A stretch of DNA of 64,000 nucleotides from Streptomyces buecherae (GTDB lineage Bacteria > Actinomycetota > Actinomycetes > Streptomycetales > Streptomycetaceae): assembly GCF_014295035.1 (NCBI RefSeq), contig NZ_CP060404.1, forward strand, positions 7,418,501 to 7,482,500, written 5' to 3'. Shown piece after piece: positions 40,573 through 48,751 of the stretch (position 1 is its first letter; the number at the start of each line of letters is the position of its first letter). Position numbers and translations under genes: made by a program. The notes under the pieces are model-generated. The model saw only the letters and a list, made by a program, of their open reading frames with translations. It ran no database searches and had not been told where the DNA came from.

Positions 40573-42107
40573 GCGCGCTCAAGCTGGACGCGCCCGTACC
40601 CGGGCAGCTTGGGCAGGCCGCGTACGGGCGCCGCGGCCAGGTCGATGCCGTCGGCGACGCCCCACAGCAGGTAGCCGGACCTCTCGTGCTGGATCTTCTG
40701 GAGTTCACGCAGCAGCGTGGCGCGCTCGCTGGCGTCGGCGGTGCGCATGGCCTTGCGGTACGCGGCGTCGAAGGGCGCGTCCCGCCAACCCGCCTCGTTC
40801 TGCGCGGCGTCGGCCGAGAGCGTCTTGCTCGCGAAGAACACGACGGAGTCGTTGGTGCCCCAGTAGGTGGTGTACAGGTCGCCCTTGAGCCAGACGTCGT
40901 CGTAGAAGACGGTCGAGTCCCGCTTGACGACCTTGACCTTGACCCCGGCCTCGCGCACCTGGCTGGCGAACAGGGTGGCCGACTCGGCCAGCGCGGCCAC
41001 GTCCTCGGTGGTGACCAGCTCGTACGTCCTGGACAGGTCGAAGTCCGCCTCGGCCAGCAGCTTCCTGGCCCGGTCCAGGTCGCGGACCCGCTGCGGCAGG
41101 GAACGGTCGTACGCCGGGTCGCCGGTGCCCATGATGTCGTTGCCGACCACGCCGTAGCCCGAGAGCGCCTGCTCGACCATGGCCTCCCTGTCGACGGCGA
41201 GCCGCAGGGCCTCGCGCACCCGCGGGTCGGCGAACGGGCCGTCGGCCGTGCGCATCACGATCGGCAGCGGCATGTCGTCGCGCCGCCTGACGACCTGGAT
41301 GTCCTTGCGCCGCTCGGCCGTGCGGGCGGCGACGGCGCCGACGTTGGACGCCAGGTCGAGCTGGCCGGCGAGGAGCGCGTTGGACAGCGCCTGCGGGCTC
41401 TCGAAGAGCCGTACCTCGATGGCGTCGAGCAGCACCTCCCCGCCGTGCCACGCGTCGTTGCGCACCAGCCGGGCGTTGCCGCCGCGGTACCAGTCGAGCT
41501 TGAAGGGACCGGTGCCCGGGCTCTGGTGGATCTCCTTCTCCGGCGTGCCCCGCTTCAGGATGAAGGTGGAGAGCCGTACGAGTTGGGGCAGTTCGGCGTT
41601 GGGGTAGTCGGAGACCAGCTCCACGCCGTTCCTGCCGTACGGCCTGATGTTCCTCGCCGCCACGCCCGGCATCCGGGAGGCGCCCGATTGGGTGTTCCGC
41701 AGCCGCTTGAGCGACCAGACCAGGTCGTCGGCGGTGACCGGCGAGCCGTCGTGGAAGGTGGCGCCTTCGGCGATGGTGAACCGCCAGGTCCGCAGGTCCT
41801 TGGACGACGTCCACCTGGTGGCGAGCCGGGGCGCGGTGTTGGGCTTCGCGCCGGGTGCGGTGAGCGTGTCGTAGACGAGGGCGATGATGAGGTAGTCGCT
41901 CTCGTTCGCCTGCACGCCGTGCGGGTCGCGGGTGACGGCGGAGGCCCGGCCGAGCGCGCCCACCCGCAGCGTGCCGCCCCTGCGGGGCTTCTCGGAGCCG
42001 TTCGACCGGGCCGCCGGGGCGGGGTCGTCGCCGCCGCACGCGCCGAGCAGGGCCGTGGTCCCCAATGCGCCACCGGCCCACAGCAGTTGCCTTCTCGTCG
42101 CATCCAT
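40557..42107 (-). CDS. Family-5 ABC substrate-binding lipoprotein under an iron box
   Basis: A 516-residue solute-binding protein. The N-terminus MDATRRQLLWAGGALGTTALLGACGG combines a twin-Arg-like start with a lipobox (LLGAC, Cys about residue 24). The family-5 core shows ATRWTSSKDLRTWRFTIAEG, FHDGSPVTADDLVWSL, GTGPFKLDWY and DPRVREALRLAVDREAMV. Related proteins bind peptides, nickel or other cationic ligands. The DmdR/IdeR-type iron box 50-70 bases upstream suggests import of an iron- or metal-related compound such as a siderophore or metal chelate; this is inference. First gene of the operon continuing with two permeases and a fused ATPase. Confidence 0.92.
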   Translation of the reverse strand: MDATRRQLLWAGGALGTTALLGACGGDDPAPAARSNGSEKPRRGGTLRVGALGRASAVTRDPHGVQANESDYLIIALVYDTLTAPGAKPNTAPRLATRWTSSKDLRTWRFTIAEGATFHDGSPVTADDLVWSLKRLRNTQSGASRMPGVAARNIRPYGRNGVELVSDYPNAELPQLVRLSTFILKRGTPEKEIHQSPGTGPFKLDWYRGGNARLVRNDAWHGGEVLLDAIEVRLFESPQALSNALLAGQLDLASNVGAVAARTAERRKDIQVVRRRDDMPLPIVMRTADGPFADPRVREALRLAVDREAMVEQALSGYGVVGNDIMGTGDPAYDRSLPQRVRDLDRARKLLAEADFDLSRTYELVTTEDVAALAESATLFASQVREAGVKVKVVKRDSTVFYDDVWLKGDLYTTYWGTNDSVVFFASKTLSADAAQNEAGWRDAPFDAAYRKAMRTADASERATLLRELQKIQHERSGYLLWGVADGIDLAAAPVRGLPKLPGYGRVQLERAWLAR

Positions 42108-42134
42108 GCTGTCCCCGATCCGCCGGTGTGTTCG

Positions 42135-42161
42135 TACTGTTCAGACGCGGATCGAACAGTA
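42135..42161 (-). promoter_or_regulatory. Inverted repeat in the 5' leader of the iron-box operon
   Basis: TACTGTTC (42135-42142) and GAACAGTA (42154-42161) form a perfect 8-bp inverted repeat with an 11-base spacer, overlapping the edge of the iron box and lying 28-54 bases upstream of the substrate-binding-protein ATG. It could be an mRNA hairpin or a second operator. Confidence 0.45.
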
Positions 42162-42177
42162 GGTAAGGCTTGCCTAA
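42159..42177 (-). promoter_or_regulatory. DmdR/IdeR-type iron box
   Basis: On the reverse strand the sequence reads TTAGGCAAGCCTTACCTAC, matching 14 of 19 positions of the IdeR/DmdR1 consensus TTAGGTTAGGCTAACCTAA, including both outer arms. It lies 52-70 bases upstream of the substrate-binding-protein start, a normal position for repression by Fe2+-loaded DmdR1. Confidence 0.7.
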
Positions 42178-42306
42178 AGCTGCAAGGGCCGGGTTCTCGG
42201 CTGGCTGGTGATCGTCGTCGCACGCGCGGCCAAGTGCGCTGGGCAGACGGGCGCGCACCCCCGCGCGGGCGGCGCGCACGCCGTCGTGGGCGGCCACCTC
42301 ATCCGA

Positions 42307-44049
42307 TCAGCCGCCGTCGCGGAGCCAGCCGCCGTCCGACGACCAGTAGCCGTACTCCGGGCGCCCCTTGAGCCCGCTGGTACGGAACGGTCGGCCGCCG
42401 TCGTCGATCCGTACCGTCCCCTGCCGGTCGCCGCTGACCCAGTCCAGCTCCAGGTACCACTGGCAGTCACAGGCGAGCGTACGGGCGTTGACGCGCAGCA
42501 CCTCCGGATCGGTGGCCGAGACCCGGTACGGGAAGCGCACGGCGGGCAGCGGTCGCTGGCCGTCGTACCCGTCGGTGGGCTTGGCCAGCGGACGGGCCAT
42601 GTCCAGGTCGACGGAGAACGCGCGCGGCGTGAGCGAACCGCCACACCCGTTCTCCATCGCGAACGCCGGCCACGCGAGCGGCGCCTGCCGCCCGACCACC
42701 CGCACCTGGAGCCCGCGCAACACCACCGCCCGCGAGGAGCGCCCGGCCACGGTCACCTCCACGATCGTGGTGCCACCGTGCACGGCCCCGTGCGCCCTGG
42801 CCCAACCGGGCGCGTCCTGCTCCACCGGGGGCGGGGCGACCTCGGCGGGCTCGCGGTCCACGAGGTAGCGGTGGTCGCAGCCGTTCTCCCACACGTGCGA
42901 GCGGGTGCTGAGCGTCAGCGGCGTGCCCGCACCGGCGCCCGGCCCACCGTGCGCCCCGCCGCGCCCCGCGTCGGCGTCGGGCGTGGCACCGGCGGACGGC
43001 GCGCCGGTGCGGGACGAGCCGCCGGGGGTGGGCGTGCGGTCCGGGGCGGCCGTCGTGGGCTCAGGCCGCTTCTCCTCAGCCTGCCCGCGCCGGCCCGCGT
43101 CCGTCCGCCGCTCGGCGGCCGACTCGCGGCCCGCCCCGCCCCGCTCGCCCTGCGGCTGACCACTCGGGCCGCCCGGCCGGGTCGCCGCCGTCGCCTCGGG
43201 CGCGGCGGCGCGCCCACGCTCCGCGCCGGACGCGGCGCCCCGGCCACCGGTGCCGTCCGGCGGCGAACTCGCCGCCGCGGCGACGCCGATGACGGCCGCC
43301 GCGAGCACCGCGCCGACCGCGGACCACGCCACGGCCCGCCGCCCGCGCAGCCGCGCGGCGAGCCCGGAGGCGACCCGCGTGGGCAGCGCCCGCCCCGCGC
43401 GCGGCCGAGCCGGCCCACGCGCCCCATCCGGCGCGTCAGTGCCCGCCGCCGGCTCGGCGGGCGCGGGGGCGGTGGGTGTGCCCGCGCCGGGTACGTCGGC
43501 GGGGGCGGGCCCGCCACCCGGGGTGCTCGAACCGCCCTCCGCTCCGGCGGGCTCGCCCTCCGCGACGCTGGGCCCGTCGCTCTCGGCCGGGGCCTCGGCC
43601 GGCGCACCGGCGGAAGTCCCGGTGGGCGTACGCGCGCCGCCGGGCTCGTCGCCTCCGGCGTCGCCGCCCGCGCGAGGGGCCGGCGCGGCGTCCGCCGCGG
43701 CGGCGCTGGCAGGGGAGTCCGCCTCGGGGTCCGGTACGACGGCGTCCCGGCTCGGCGCCGCGCCCCGCGCGGAGCGCGACCCGCGGCCGGGGACGGTGCG
43801 GCGGGCCGCGTCCGCGAGCAGCCAGCGGCGGTGCAGCTCCACCAACTCGTCCGGGGCGGCGCCGCAGAGCCTGGCCAGCCGCTCCACCGGGGCGTAGTCC
43901 GCCGGCACGGCGTCGCCGTTGCAGTAGCGGTGCAGCGTGGAGGTGCTGACGTGCAGCCGGCGGGCCAGCGCGCCGTAACTCCGCCCCGATCGCTCCTTTA
44001 ACTCCCGCAGACACTCCGCGAACTTCTCGATCTCGGTCGCGCTCGCCAT
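42307..44049 (-). CDS. Membrane-anchored XRE-type protein with long disordered linkers
   Basis: A 580-residue protein in four parts: an N-terminal XRE helix-turn-helix (residues ~5-65: YGALARRLHVSTSTLHRYCN), a ~200-residue Ala/Pro/Gly/Glu-rich linker, one membrane helix (VAWSAVGAVLAAAVIGVAAA, near residue 270), then a second disordered stretch and a C-terminal ~190-residue domain outside the cell starting SHVWENGCDHRYLVDREPAE, with four cysteines. It may transmit a wall or envelope signal to DNA. The ATG at 44049 is used. Streptomyces encode many such anchored HTH proteins; target genes are not evident. Confidence 0.8.
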   Translation of the reverse strand: MASATEIEKFAECLRELKERSGRSYGALARRLHVSTSTLHRYCNGDAVPADYAPVERLARLCGAAPDELVELHRRWLLADAARRTVPGRGSRSARGAAPSRDAVVPDPEADSPASAAAADAAPAPRAGGDAGGDEPGGARTPTGTSAGAPAEAPAESDGPSVAEGEPAGAEGGSSTPGGGPAPADVPGAGTPTAPAPAEPAAGTDAPDGARGPARPRAGRALPTRVASGLAARLRGRRAVAWSAVGAVLAAAVIGVAAAASSPPDGTGGRGAASGAERGRAAAPEATAATRPGGPSGQPQGERGGAGRESAAERRTDAGRRGQAEEKRPEPTTAAPDRTPTPGGSSRTGAPSAGATPDADAGRGGAHGGPGAGAGTPLTLSTRSHVWENGCDHRYLVDREPAEVAPPPVEQDAPGWARAHGAVHGGTTIVEVTVAGRSSRAVVLRGLQVRVVGRQAPLAWPAFAMENGCGGSLTPRAFSVDLDMARPLAKPTDGYDGQRPLPAVRFPYRVSATDPEVLRVNARTLACDCQWYLELDWVSGDRQGTVRIDDGGRPFRTSGLKGRPEYGYWSSDGGWLRDGG

Positions 44050-44478
44050 CCGCGCCACCCCCCGTTTCCCTGTGATCCCGCTCAATCCCACTCGAACCCG
44101 CGTGATGCCGACACCGCCGGGCACCGCGCCGTCCCCGCCGCGGTAGCCACGGCCGGTACGCGCCGCGCCCCGTACGGGTGCCGTCCGCACGCCATCCGCC
44201 GCCGGCCAGTCGCCGCGCGGACGTGCCGCGCGCGCCGCGTCGTCGGGGTCGGCCGCCCGGGGGCATGCCGGCCCCGTACCGCGTCCGCCCGCGCCCTGTG
44301 CGTCGGTGACACCCAAGGTGACCGTCGTACGGCCAAGACGGTTGCGGTCCGGCGGACACTGATCGCACCCTGTTCGGGTCACCCGCCGAGGCCGGCGCTC
44401 CGCCGAAGGCCGGAAGTGCGGATGATCATGTCGGAAATCCGCCAGCCGAACGGCCGCGCGGGCTGGTGGACTTGGCGC
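44050..44478. other. Divergent intergenic region, anchored XRE and PEP-mutase-like genes
   Basis: No coding frame is convincing in these 429 bases. The interval must contain two divergent promoters; I cannot assign boxes with confidence. Confidence 0.4.
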
Positions 44479-45342
44479 ATGAGCAACGAGACACCCACCA
44501 CCCTCGCCACCCAGATCGAGCGCGCCCGAACCTTCCGTGACCTGCACACGGGCGAGCGGCCACTGGTGCTGCCCAACGCCTGGGACCCGGCCAGCGCGCG
44601 CATCGTCGAAGAGGCGGGGGCCGCCGCCGTGGCCACTACGAGTGCCGGCGTCGGCTGGGGGCTCGGCTTCGGCGACGGGGAGCGGCTGAGCCGCGAGCGG
44701 GCGGTCGAGCTGATCGCGCGCGTCGTGGCCACGGTGGACGTGCCGGTGACCGCCGACATCGAGGCCGGTTACGGAGAGGCCGCCGAGGACGTCGCGGCGA
44801 CCGTGCGCGGCGTGCTCGCCGCGGGCGCGGTCGGCATCAACCTGGAGGACGCCAGCCACGCGCCCGAGGGGCCCGCGGTGCGCTCGACCGAGGAGAACGC
44901 CGCGCGGATCGCCGCCGCGCGACAGGCGGCCGACGAGGTCGGCGTGCCGCTGTTCATCAACGCGCGCACCGACGTCTACCTGGCCTCCGTGGGAGAGCCC
45001 GAGACCCGGCTGAACGAGACCCTGGAGCGGGCGGCTGCCTACGTCGCGGCCGGCGCCGACGGCGTCTTCGTGCCCGGCGTCGTGGACTTCGAGACGGTGA
45101 CCGCGCTCGTCAAGGGCGTCGCGGCCCCGCTCAACGTGATGGTGTGGCCGGGGGCGCCGAGCGTCGAGGAGTTCGCCGAGCTCGGCGTGGCGCGGATCAG
45201 CGTCGGCGCGGCGATCGCGCAGTCGGTGCACGCACTGACCCGGCGCGCCGCGCGCGAGGTACTGACCTCGGGGACGTACACCAGCTTCGCCGAGGGGCTC
45301 GGCTACCCCGAACTCAACGGCCTCTTCGAGCGCCGCGCGTAA
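44479..45342 (+). CDS. Isocitrate lyase/PEP-mutase-family enzyme
   Basis: A 287-residue TIM barrel. It has LPNAWDPASARIVEEAGAAAVATTSAGVG near the N-terminus, the metal-binding DIEAGYG, INLEDAS and FINARTDVYL. This is the pattern of the ICL/PEPM superfamily subgroup that includes 2,3-dimethylmalate and oxaloacetate-type lyases; the catalytic KKCGH of true isocitrate lyases is missing, so it probably cleaves or rearranges another 2-oxo or 2-hydroxy acid. The ATG at 44479 is taken; an upstream in-frame ATG at 44416 lacks a ribosome site. Its 3' end overlaps the convergent phosphatase gene by 29 bases. Confidence 0.88.
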   Translation: MSNETPTTLATQIERARTFRDLHTGERPLVLPNAWDPASARIVEEAGAAAVATTSAGVGWGLGFGDGERLSRERAVELIARVVATVDVPVTADIEAGYGEAAEDVAATVRGVLAAGAVGINLEDASHAPEGPAVRSTEENAARIAAARQAADEVGVPLFINARTDVYLASVGEPETRLNETLERAAAYVAAGADGVFVPGVVDFETVTALVKGVAAPLNVMVWPGAPSVEEFAELGVARISVGAAIAQSVHALTRRAAREVLTSGTYTSFAEGLGYPELNGLFERRA

Positions 45343-46312
45343 CCACACCGCGCGGGCCCACGGCGCGCGCCGCGCGGCGCACCGCGACCATCGCCAGATC
45401 ATCCGAGAGGGTCCGCGCGCCGTGCGCCGCGCCCGTGTGGCGCAGGACATCGCGGTGCAGCACGTCGAGCAGGTCGGCGGGGGCGGCGCCGGCGAACCGG
45501 GCCAGCCGCGCCAGCGGGTCGTAGAACACGCCGTGCGCGTCCCGCGCCTCGGTGACCCCGTCGGTGAACAGCAGCAGCGACGCGCCCTCGGGGAAGGCCA
45601 CCTCGTCGGCGTACGGGCCGGCCGGCGCGGGCACCTGGCCGGCGCCGGAGACCGCACCGAGACCCAACGGCAACAGCCGCTGGCGCGGTTCGAGCCGGCG
45701 CACCTGGCCGCGGCGCAGCAACAGCGGCGCCGGGTGGCCCCGGTTGACCAGGCGCAGCGCCTGCCCGTCCGGGCTGATCTCGGCGACCAGCACGGTCGCG
45801 AAGTTCTCGGTGGCGTCGTCGGTCGCGTCGGCCCCGTCGGCGCCCGCTCCCGAGGGCCGGGCCGTCGCGCCGACCAACGCCCACTCCAGGGTGTCCACCA
45901 GGACGGACAGGGTGGGCACCCGGTCCGCGGCCCGTTCGAACGCCCGACGCAGCGCGGCGGCCCCCACGGCGGCCCGCGGGCCCTTGCCGCGCACGTCACC
46001 GATGAGCAGCCGCAGGCCGTACGGGGTCTGCCGGACCGCGCACACGTCGCCGCTGGCCTCGCCGGAGTCGGCCGGGACGTTGCGCGATGCGGCGGTCAGC
46101 GTCCGCGGCGCCGGCGCGCCGGCCGCCGCGTCCCGGCCGGCCGGGCCCCGCGGCCGGGAGGCGCCCAGCACGCCGCCACCGGCCGGCGCGGGCTGCGGCA
46201 GCCGCGTGGGGCGGCCGGACGCCGGCGCCGGGGCCAGGCCGGGCATCTGACCCAGGCCGGGCGCGGTGGGCGGCGGCGCGGTCTCGCAGCGGGCGCCCAT
46301 CGGCTCAGGCAT
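45314..46312 (-). CDS. SpoIIE-type PPM phosphatase downstream of an SsgA-like gene
   Basis: A 332-residue protein. The N-terminal ~95 residues are Pro/Ala/Gly-rich, followed by a PP2C/SpoIIE domain: metal-binding Asp residues in EASGDVCAV and LLIGDVRGKG, NRGHPAPLLL, LLLFTDGVTEARD and TLSDDLAMV. It is a Ser/Thr phosphatase that probably dephosphorylates an anti-anti-sigma protein. Its start at 46312 overlaps the SsgA-like stop codon (alternative ATG at 46300), so both are coupled. Pairing with an SsgA-like gene suggests a role in sporulation-linked division; inference. Confidence 0.85.
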   Translation of the reverse strand: MPEPMGARCETAPPPTAPGLGQMPGLAPAPASGRPTRLPQPAPAGGGVLGASRPRGPAGRDAAAGAPAPRTLTAASRNVPADSGEASGDVCAVRQTPYGLRLLIGDVRGKGPRAAVGAAALRRAFERAADRVPTLSVLVDTLEWALVGATARPSGAGADGADATDDATENFATVLVAEISPDGQALRLVNRGHPAPLLLRRGQVRRLEPRQRLLPLGLGAVSGAGQVPAPAGPYADEVAFPEGASLLLFTDGVTEARDAHGVFYDPLARLARFAGAAPADLLDVLHRDVLRHTGAAHGARTLSDDLAMVAVRRAARAVGPRGVVTRGARRGR

Positions 46313-46718
46313 CCCGCAGCAGCGCCGCGAGGTCGGCGTCCACATCGAGGTACCCACCCTCCTCGCCCACCGGGACGAGCGCGTACGAGCGGCCGAGGAA
46401 CTCCCGCACGTCGGCCGAGTTGAGCTGCACCATGGCCATGCCCTCGTCGGCGCGGAACTCCACCACGATCCGCTCCGCACTGCACGGCCAGACGTACACG
46501 TCCCCGCTGCCGGCGGGCTGGCGCAACCCCTCCTCCAGCAGGTCGCGGCCGAAGGCCCACTCCACTTCGAACCCGTCGAGGGAGGCGGCGGGCGGGAACG
46601 AGACGCGGACCGCGAACGGGTCGGTGGGCTCGTACCGCAGTCGTGCGGGGATGGCCCGGGTGCCGGGCGCGGAGGCGATCAGCCGGGCCCGGATGGCTTG
46701 GTCTATGACGATGGACAA
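46305..46718 (-). CDS. SsgA-like sporulation/cell-division regulator (SALP)
   Basis: A 137-residue protein with the SsgA/B family pattern: RLRYEPTDPFAVRVSFPPAA, VEWAFGRDLLEEGLRQPAGSGDVYVWP and LVPVGEEGGYLDVDADLAALL near the end. SALPs are found in sporulating actinomycetes and control septum placement, peptidoglycan remodelling or spore separation. Which SALP class it belongs to is unclear. The downstream phosphatase overlaps it. A CCCCTAA heptamer lies 43 bases upstream of its ATG. Confidence 0.88.
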   Translation of the reverse strand: MSIVIDQAIRARLIASAPGTRAIPARLRYEPTDPFAVRVSFPPAASLDGFEVEWAFGRDLLEEGLRQPAGSGDVYVWPCSAERIVVEFRADEGMAMVQLNSADVREFLGRSYALVPVGEEGGYLDVDADLAALLRDA

Positions 46719-46847
46719 CGCCTGCTCCCTTGCTCTTGGTGCGGGTCCTTGTCTCTTCGACCCCTAAGAGGGGCCGTGCATTACGCGCGTGCACTCGATC
46801 CGTGCGTGAGGTACGTCACCACGGGGGCGGCTGCGGTGATCGAAGTC

Positions 46848-46873
46848 GGGCTTGCGAAAATCCTGGCAAGCCC
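46848..46873 (+). promoter_or_regulatory. Inverted repeat upstream of the fused sigma-factor gene
   Basis: GGGCTTGC (46848-46855) and GCAAGCCC (46866-46873) form a perfect 8-bp repeat with a 10-base AT-rich loop, 48-73 bases upstream of the ATG at 46921. Operator or leader hairpin. Confidence 0.4.
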
Positions 46874-46920
46874 GCGAGTCCCCGCGATACCACGCGCCAC
46901 ACCCCGAGGTGTCCCCCCAC

Positions 46921-48633
46921 ATGACCGAAGCCTCCGCTGCCCCGGATACGGACGCCTACGCGCGGCTGTACGAACGCGAGCACCCCCGCCTCGTCGCCTA
47001 CGCGCGCACGCTGACCGGCAACCCCTGGGTCGCCGAGGACTTGGTGGCCGAGGCGCACTTCCGCGTCTGGCGCCGGCTGCGCACCGGGCACCAGATCGAC
47101 AACGTGTCCGCGTACCTGACGACGACGGTGCGCCACCTGTCCTCCGACACCGCCGGCCGCGGCGCCCGCGAGGTGCCGCGCGACCCCGCCGTGGCCGAGG
47201 CGGACGACCTGGCCAGGTACGGCGAGCAGGGGAGCGGCCAGGACCCGGCGCAGCGGGTCGCGTACGTCGATCTGCTGGCCCGGGTCATGGGCCAGTTGCC
47301 GGAGCGCTGGGTGAAGGCGCTGTGGCTGGCCGAGGCCGAGGACCAGCCGCTGGAGTCCGTCGGCCGCCAGATAGGCGCGAACACCGGCGCCACCGCGGTG
47401 CTGCTGCACCGGGCCCGCGAGGGCATGCGACAGGCGTTCCTGCGCGAGCAGCCCGGCGCCCCGGCCAACCCGGCCTGCGCCGGGCACTGGGAGCGGATGC
47501 CCGCCCACATCCGGGGCACCGACTCACCCCGGCAGGCGGAGAGCATCGCCCTGCACGTGGAGGACTGCGCGGACTGCCGGGACCGGCTCGCGGTGCTGGC
47601 CCAGGCCAACACCCGACTGCCGGCGCTCGTCGGCCCCGCGCTGCTGGTGCTGCTCGCGGGCGGTGGGGCCAAGTTCCTGGCCCCGCTGCTCGGCGCCGGC
47701 GCCGCGGGCGCCGGAACGGCCGCCACGGCGGGCGGCAAGGGCTCGGCCGGTGGCGCGCTGCGCTCGGTGCGCCACCTGCTGCGCGGCCAGGTCGGCCAGG
47801 CGGGCCCGGTGGGTGTCGCGGTGGCCGGCGCCGGCGTGGTGGCCATCGCCGCGGTCGCGGTCGCGGCCGGCCAGGTCTTCGGCGGTAGCGAGTCCGCCGC
47901 GCGACGGGCCCAGGCCCCCGTCGCGGCGTCCTCGGGCGCGCCCGAGCGGGCGCCGGCCGACCCGTCGTCGAACGCCGGCGCCACCCCGCGTGGCGAGCCC
48001 GGGGCCACCACGGCGCCCGGCGCCCCCCGACCGACCTCGGCCACCCCCGCGTCGCCGACCTTCTCGGCGCCTCCCACCCTCGCGGCACCCCCGCCCGCGC
48101 TCGCGGCCCCGACGCGGCCCGACCGCGCGGTGCCGCCCAGGGACGCCGACCCCACGCCGCCGCCCAGCTCCGCCCCCGGCACCCCGCCCCAGCCGACCTC
48201 GGCCCCCACCACCTCGGCGCCCACCACCGCGCCCCCGACGCCGAAGCCCACCCCGACCACCACGCCCCCCACCCCAACGGGCAGGCCAACGCCCACGGAC
48301 AAGCCCACCCCGACGGGCAAGCCCACGCCCACGGGCAAGCCCACCCCGACGGGCAAGCCGACGCCCACGGGCAAGCCGACGCCCACGGGCAAGCCCACGC
48401 CCACGGACAGGCCCACCCCCACGGGGAAACCCACGCCTACGGACAGGCCGACCCCCACCGGCCGGCCCACGCCCACGGACCGGCCCACCCCCACGGGCAA
48501 GCCCACGCCCAGGGGGAAGCCCACCCCCAAGGCGACGCTCCCCACGTCCACGGGTCCCACGCCCAGCCCCACCGGCGGCGGCCGGGTCTGCGAGGAACCG
48601 TTCCCCGGCTGGACGATCTGCTGGTACCGCTGA
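46921..48633 (+). CDS. Sigma factor fused to zinc-finger-like, membrane and Pro/Thr-repeat segments
   Basis: A 570-residue protein. Sigma regions 2 and 4 occupy about residues 10-175 (YARLYEREHPRLVAYARTLT; LPERWVKALWLAEAEDQPLE, ANTGATAVLLHRAREGMRQA). A His/Cys segment HVEDCADCRD resembles the zf-HC2 of anti-sigma factors. One or two membrane helices follow (ALVGPALLVLLAGGG; VAVAGAGVVAIAAVAVAAG). Beyond them lies a Pro/Thr-rich tail with 14 hexapeptides PTPT(G/D)(K/R), and a final GGRVCEEPFPGWTICWYR with two cysteines. This is the layout of sigma factors carrying their own anti-sigma and extracytoplasmic sensor (ECF52/53-like groups). The repeat tail may span or bind the cell wall. Confidence 0.87.
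   Translation: MTEASAAPDTDAYARLYEREHPRLVAYARTLTGNPWVAEDLVAEAHFRVWRRLRTGHQIDNVSAYLTTTVRHLSSDTAGRGAREVPRDPAVAEADDLARYGEQGSGQDPAQRVAYVDLLARVMGQLPERWVKALWLAEAEDQPLESVGRQIGANTGATAVLLHRAREGMRQAFLREQPGAPANPACAGHWERMPAHIRGTDSPRQAESIALHVEDCADCRDRLAVLAQANTRLPALVGPALLVLLAGGGAKFLAPLLGAGAAGAGTAATAGGKGSAGGALRSVRHLLRGQVGQAGPVGVAVAGAGVVAIAAVAVAAGQVFGGSESAARRAQAPVAASSGAPERAPADPSSNAGATPRGEPGATTAPGAPRPTSATPASPTFSAPPTLAAPPPALAAPTRPDRAVPPRDADPTPPPSSAPGTPPQPTSAPTTSAPTTAPPTPKPTPTTTPPTPTGRPTPTDKPTPTGKPTPTGKPTPTGKPTPTGKPTPTGKPTPTDRPTPTGKPTPTDRPTPTGRPTPTDRPTPTGKPTPRGKPTPKATLPTSTGPTPSPTGGGRVCEEPFPGWTICWYR
48268..48519 (+). repeat. 14 x 18-bp tandem repeat encoding PTPT(G/D)(K/R)
   Basis: Eighteen-base units (CCCACGCCCACGGGCAAG and variants) repeat 14 times in frame inside the fused sigma-factor gene. 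Third-base variation shows selection at protein level, while the tandem DNA order makes the copy number prone to change between strains. Confidence 0.85.
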
Positions 48634-48687
48634 GCAGTCGGCCCGCCGCCCCAGGCCCGGCCCTGACGGCTCGTGCCCGCCCGTCAC

Positions 48688-48705
48688 CGCCGCGTGTTCG
48701 CGGCG
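48688..48705 (+). terminator. Hairpin after the fused sigma-factor gene
   Basis: CGCCGCG-TGTT-CGCGGCG, a perfect 7-bp stem with a 4-base loop, lies 55 bases past the stop codon. Confidence 0.5.
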
Positions 48706-48751
48706 TGCTGACCGTGGACGCCGCCGCGCCCATGGGCTAGCTTCCAGCGCC

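Noticed and set aside
42307..45999. A reverse-strand open frame far longer than the XRE gene
   Set aside because: Only the part from 44049 downward has HTH, TM and domain features; the upper part is antisense to the PEP-mutase-like and phosphatase genes and has shadow-frame composition.
48268..48519. Regular spacing considered as a CRISPR array
   Set aside because: The units are contiguous, 18 bp, in frame, and encode PTPT(G/D)(K/R); there are no spacers or cas genes.
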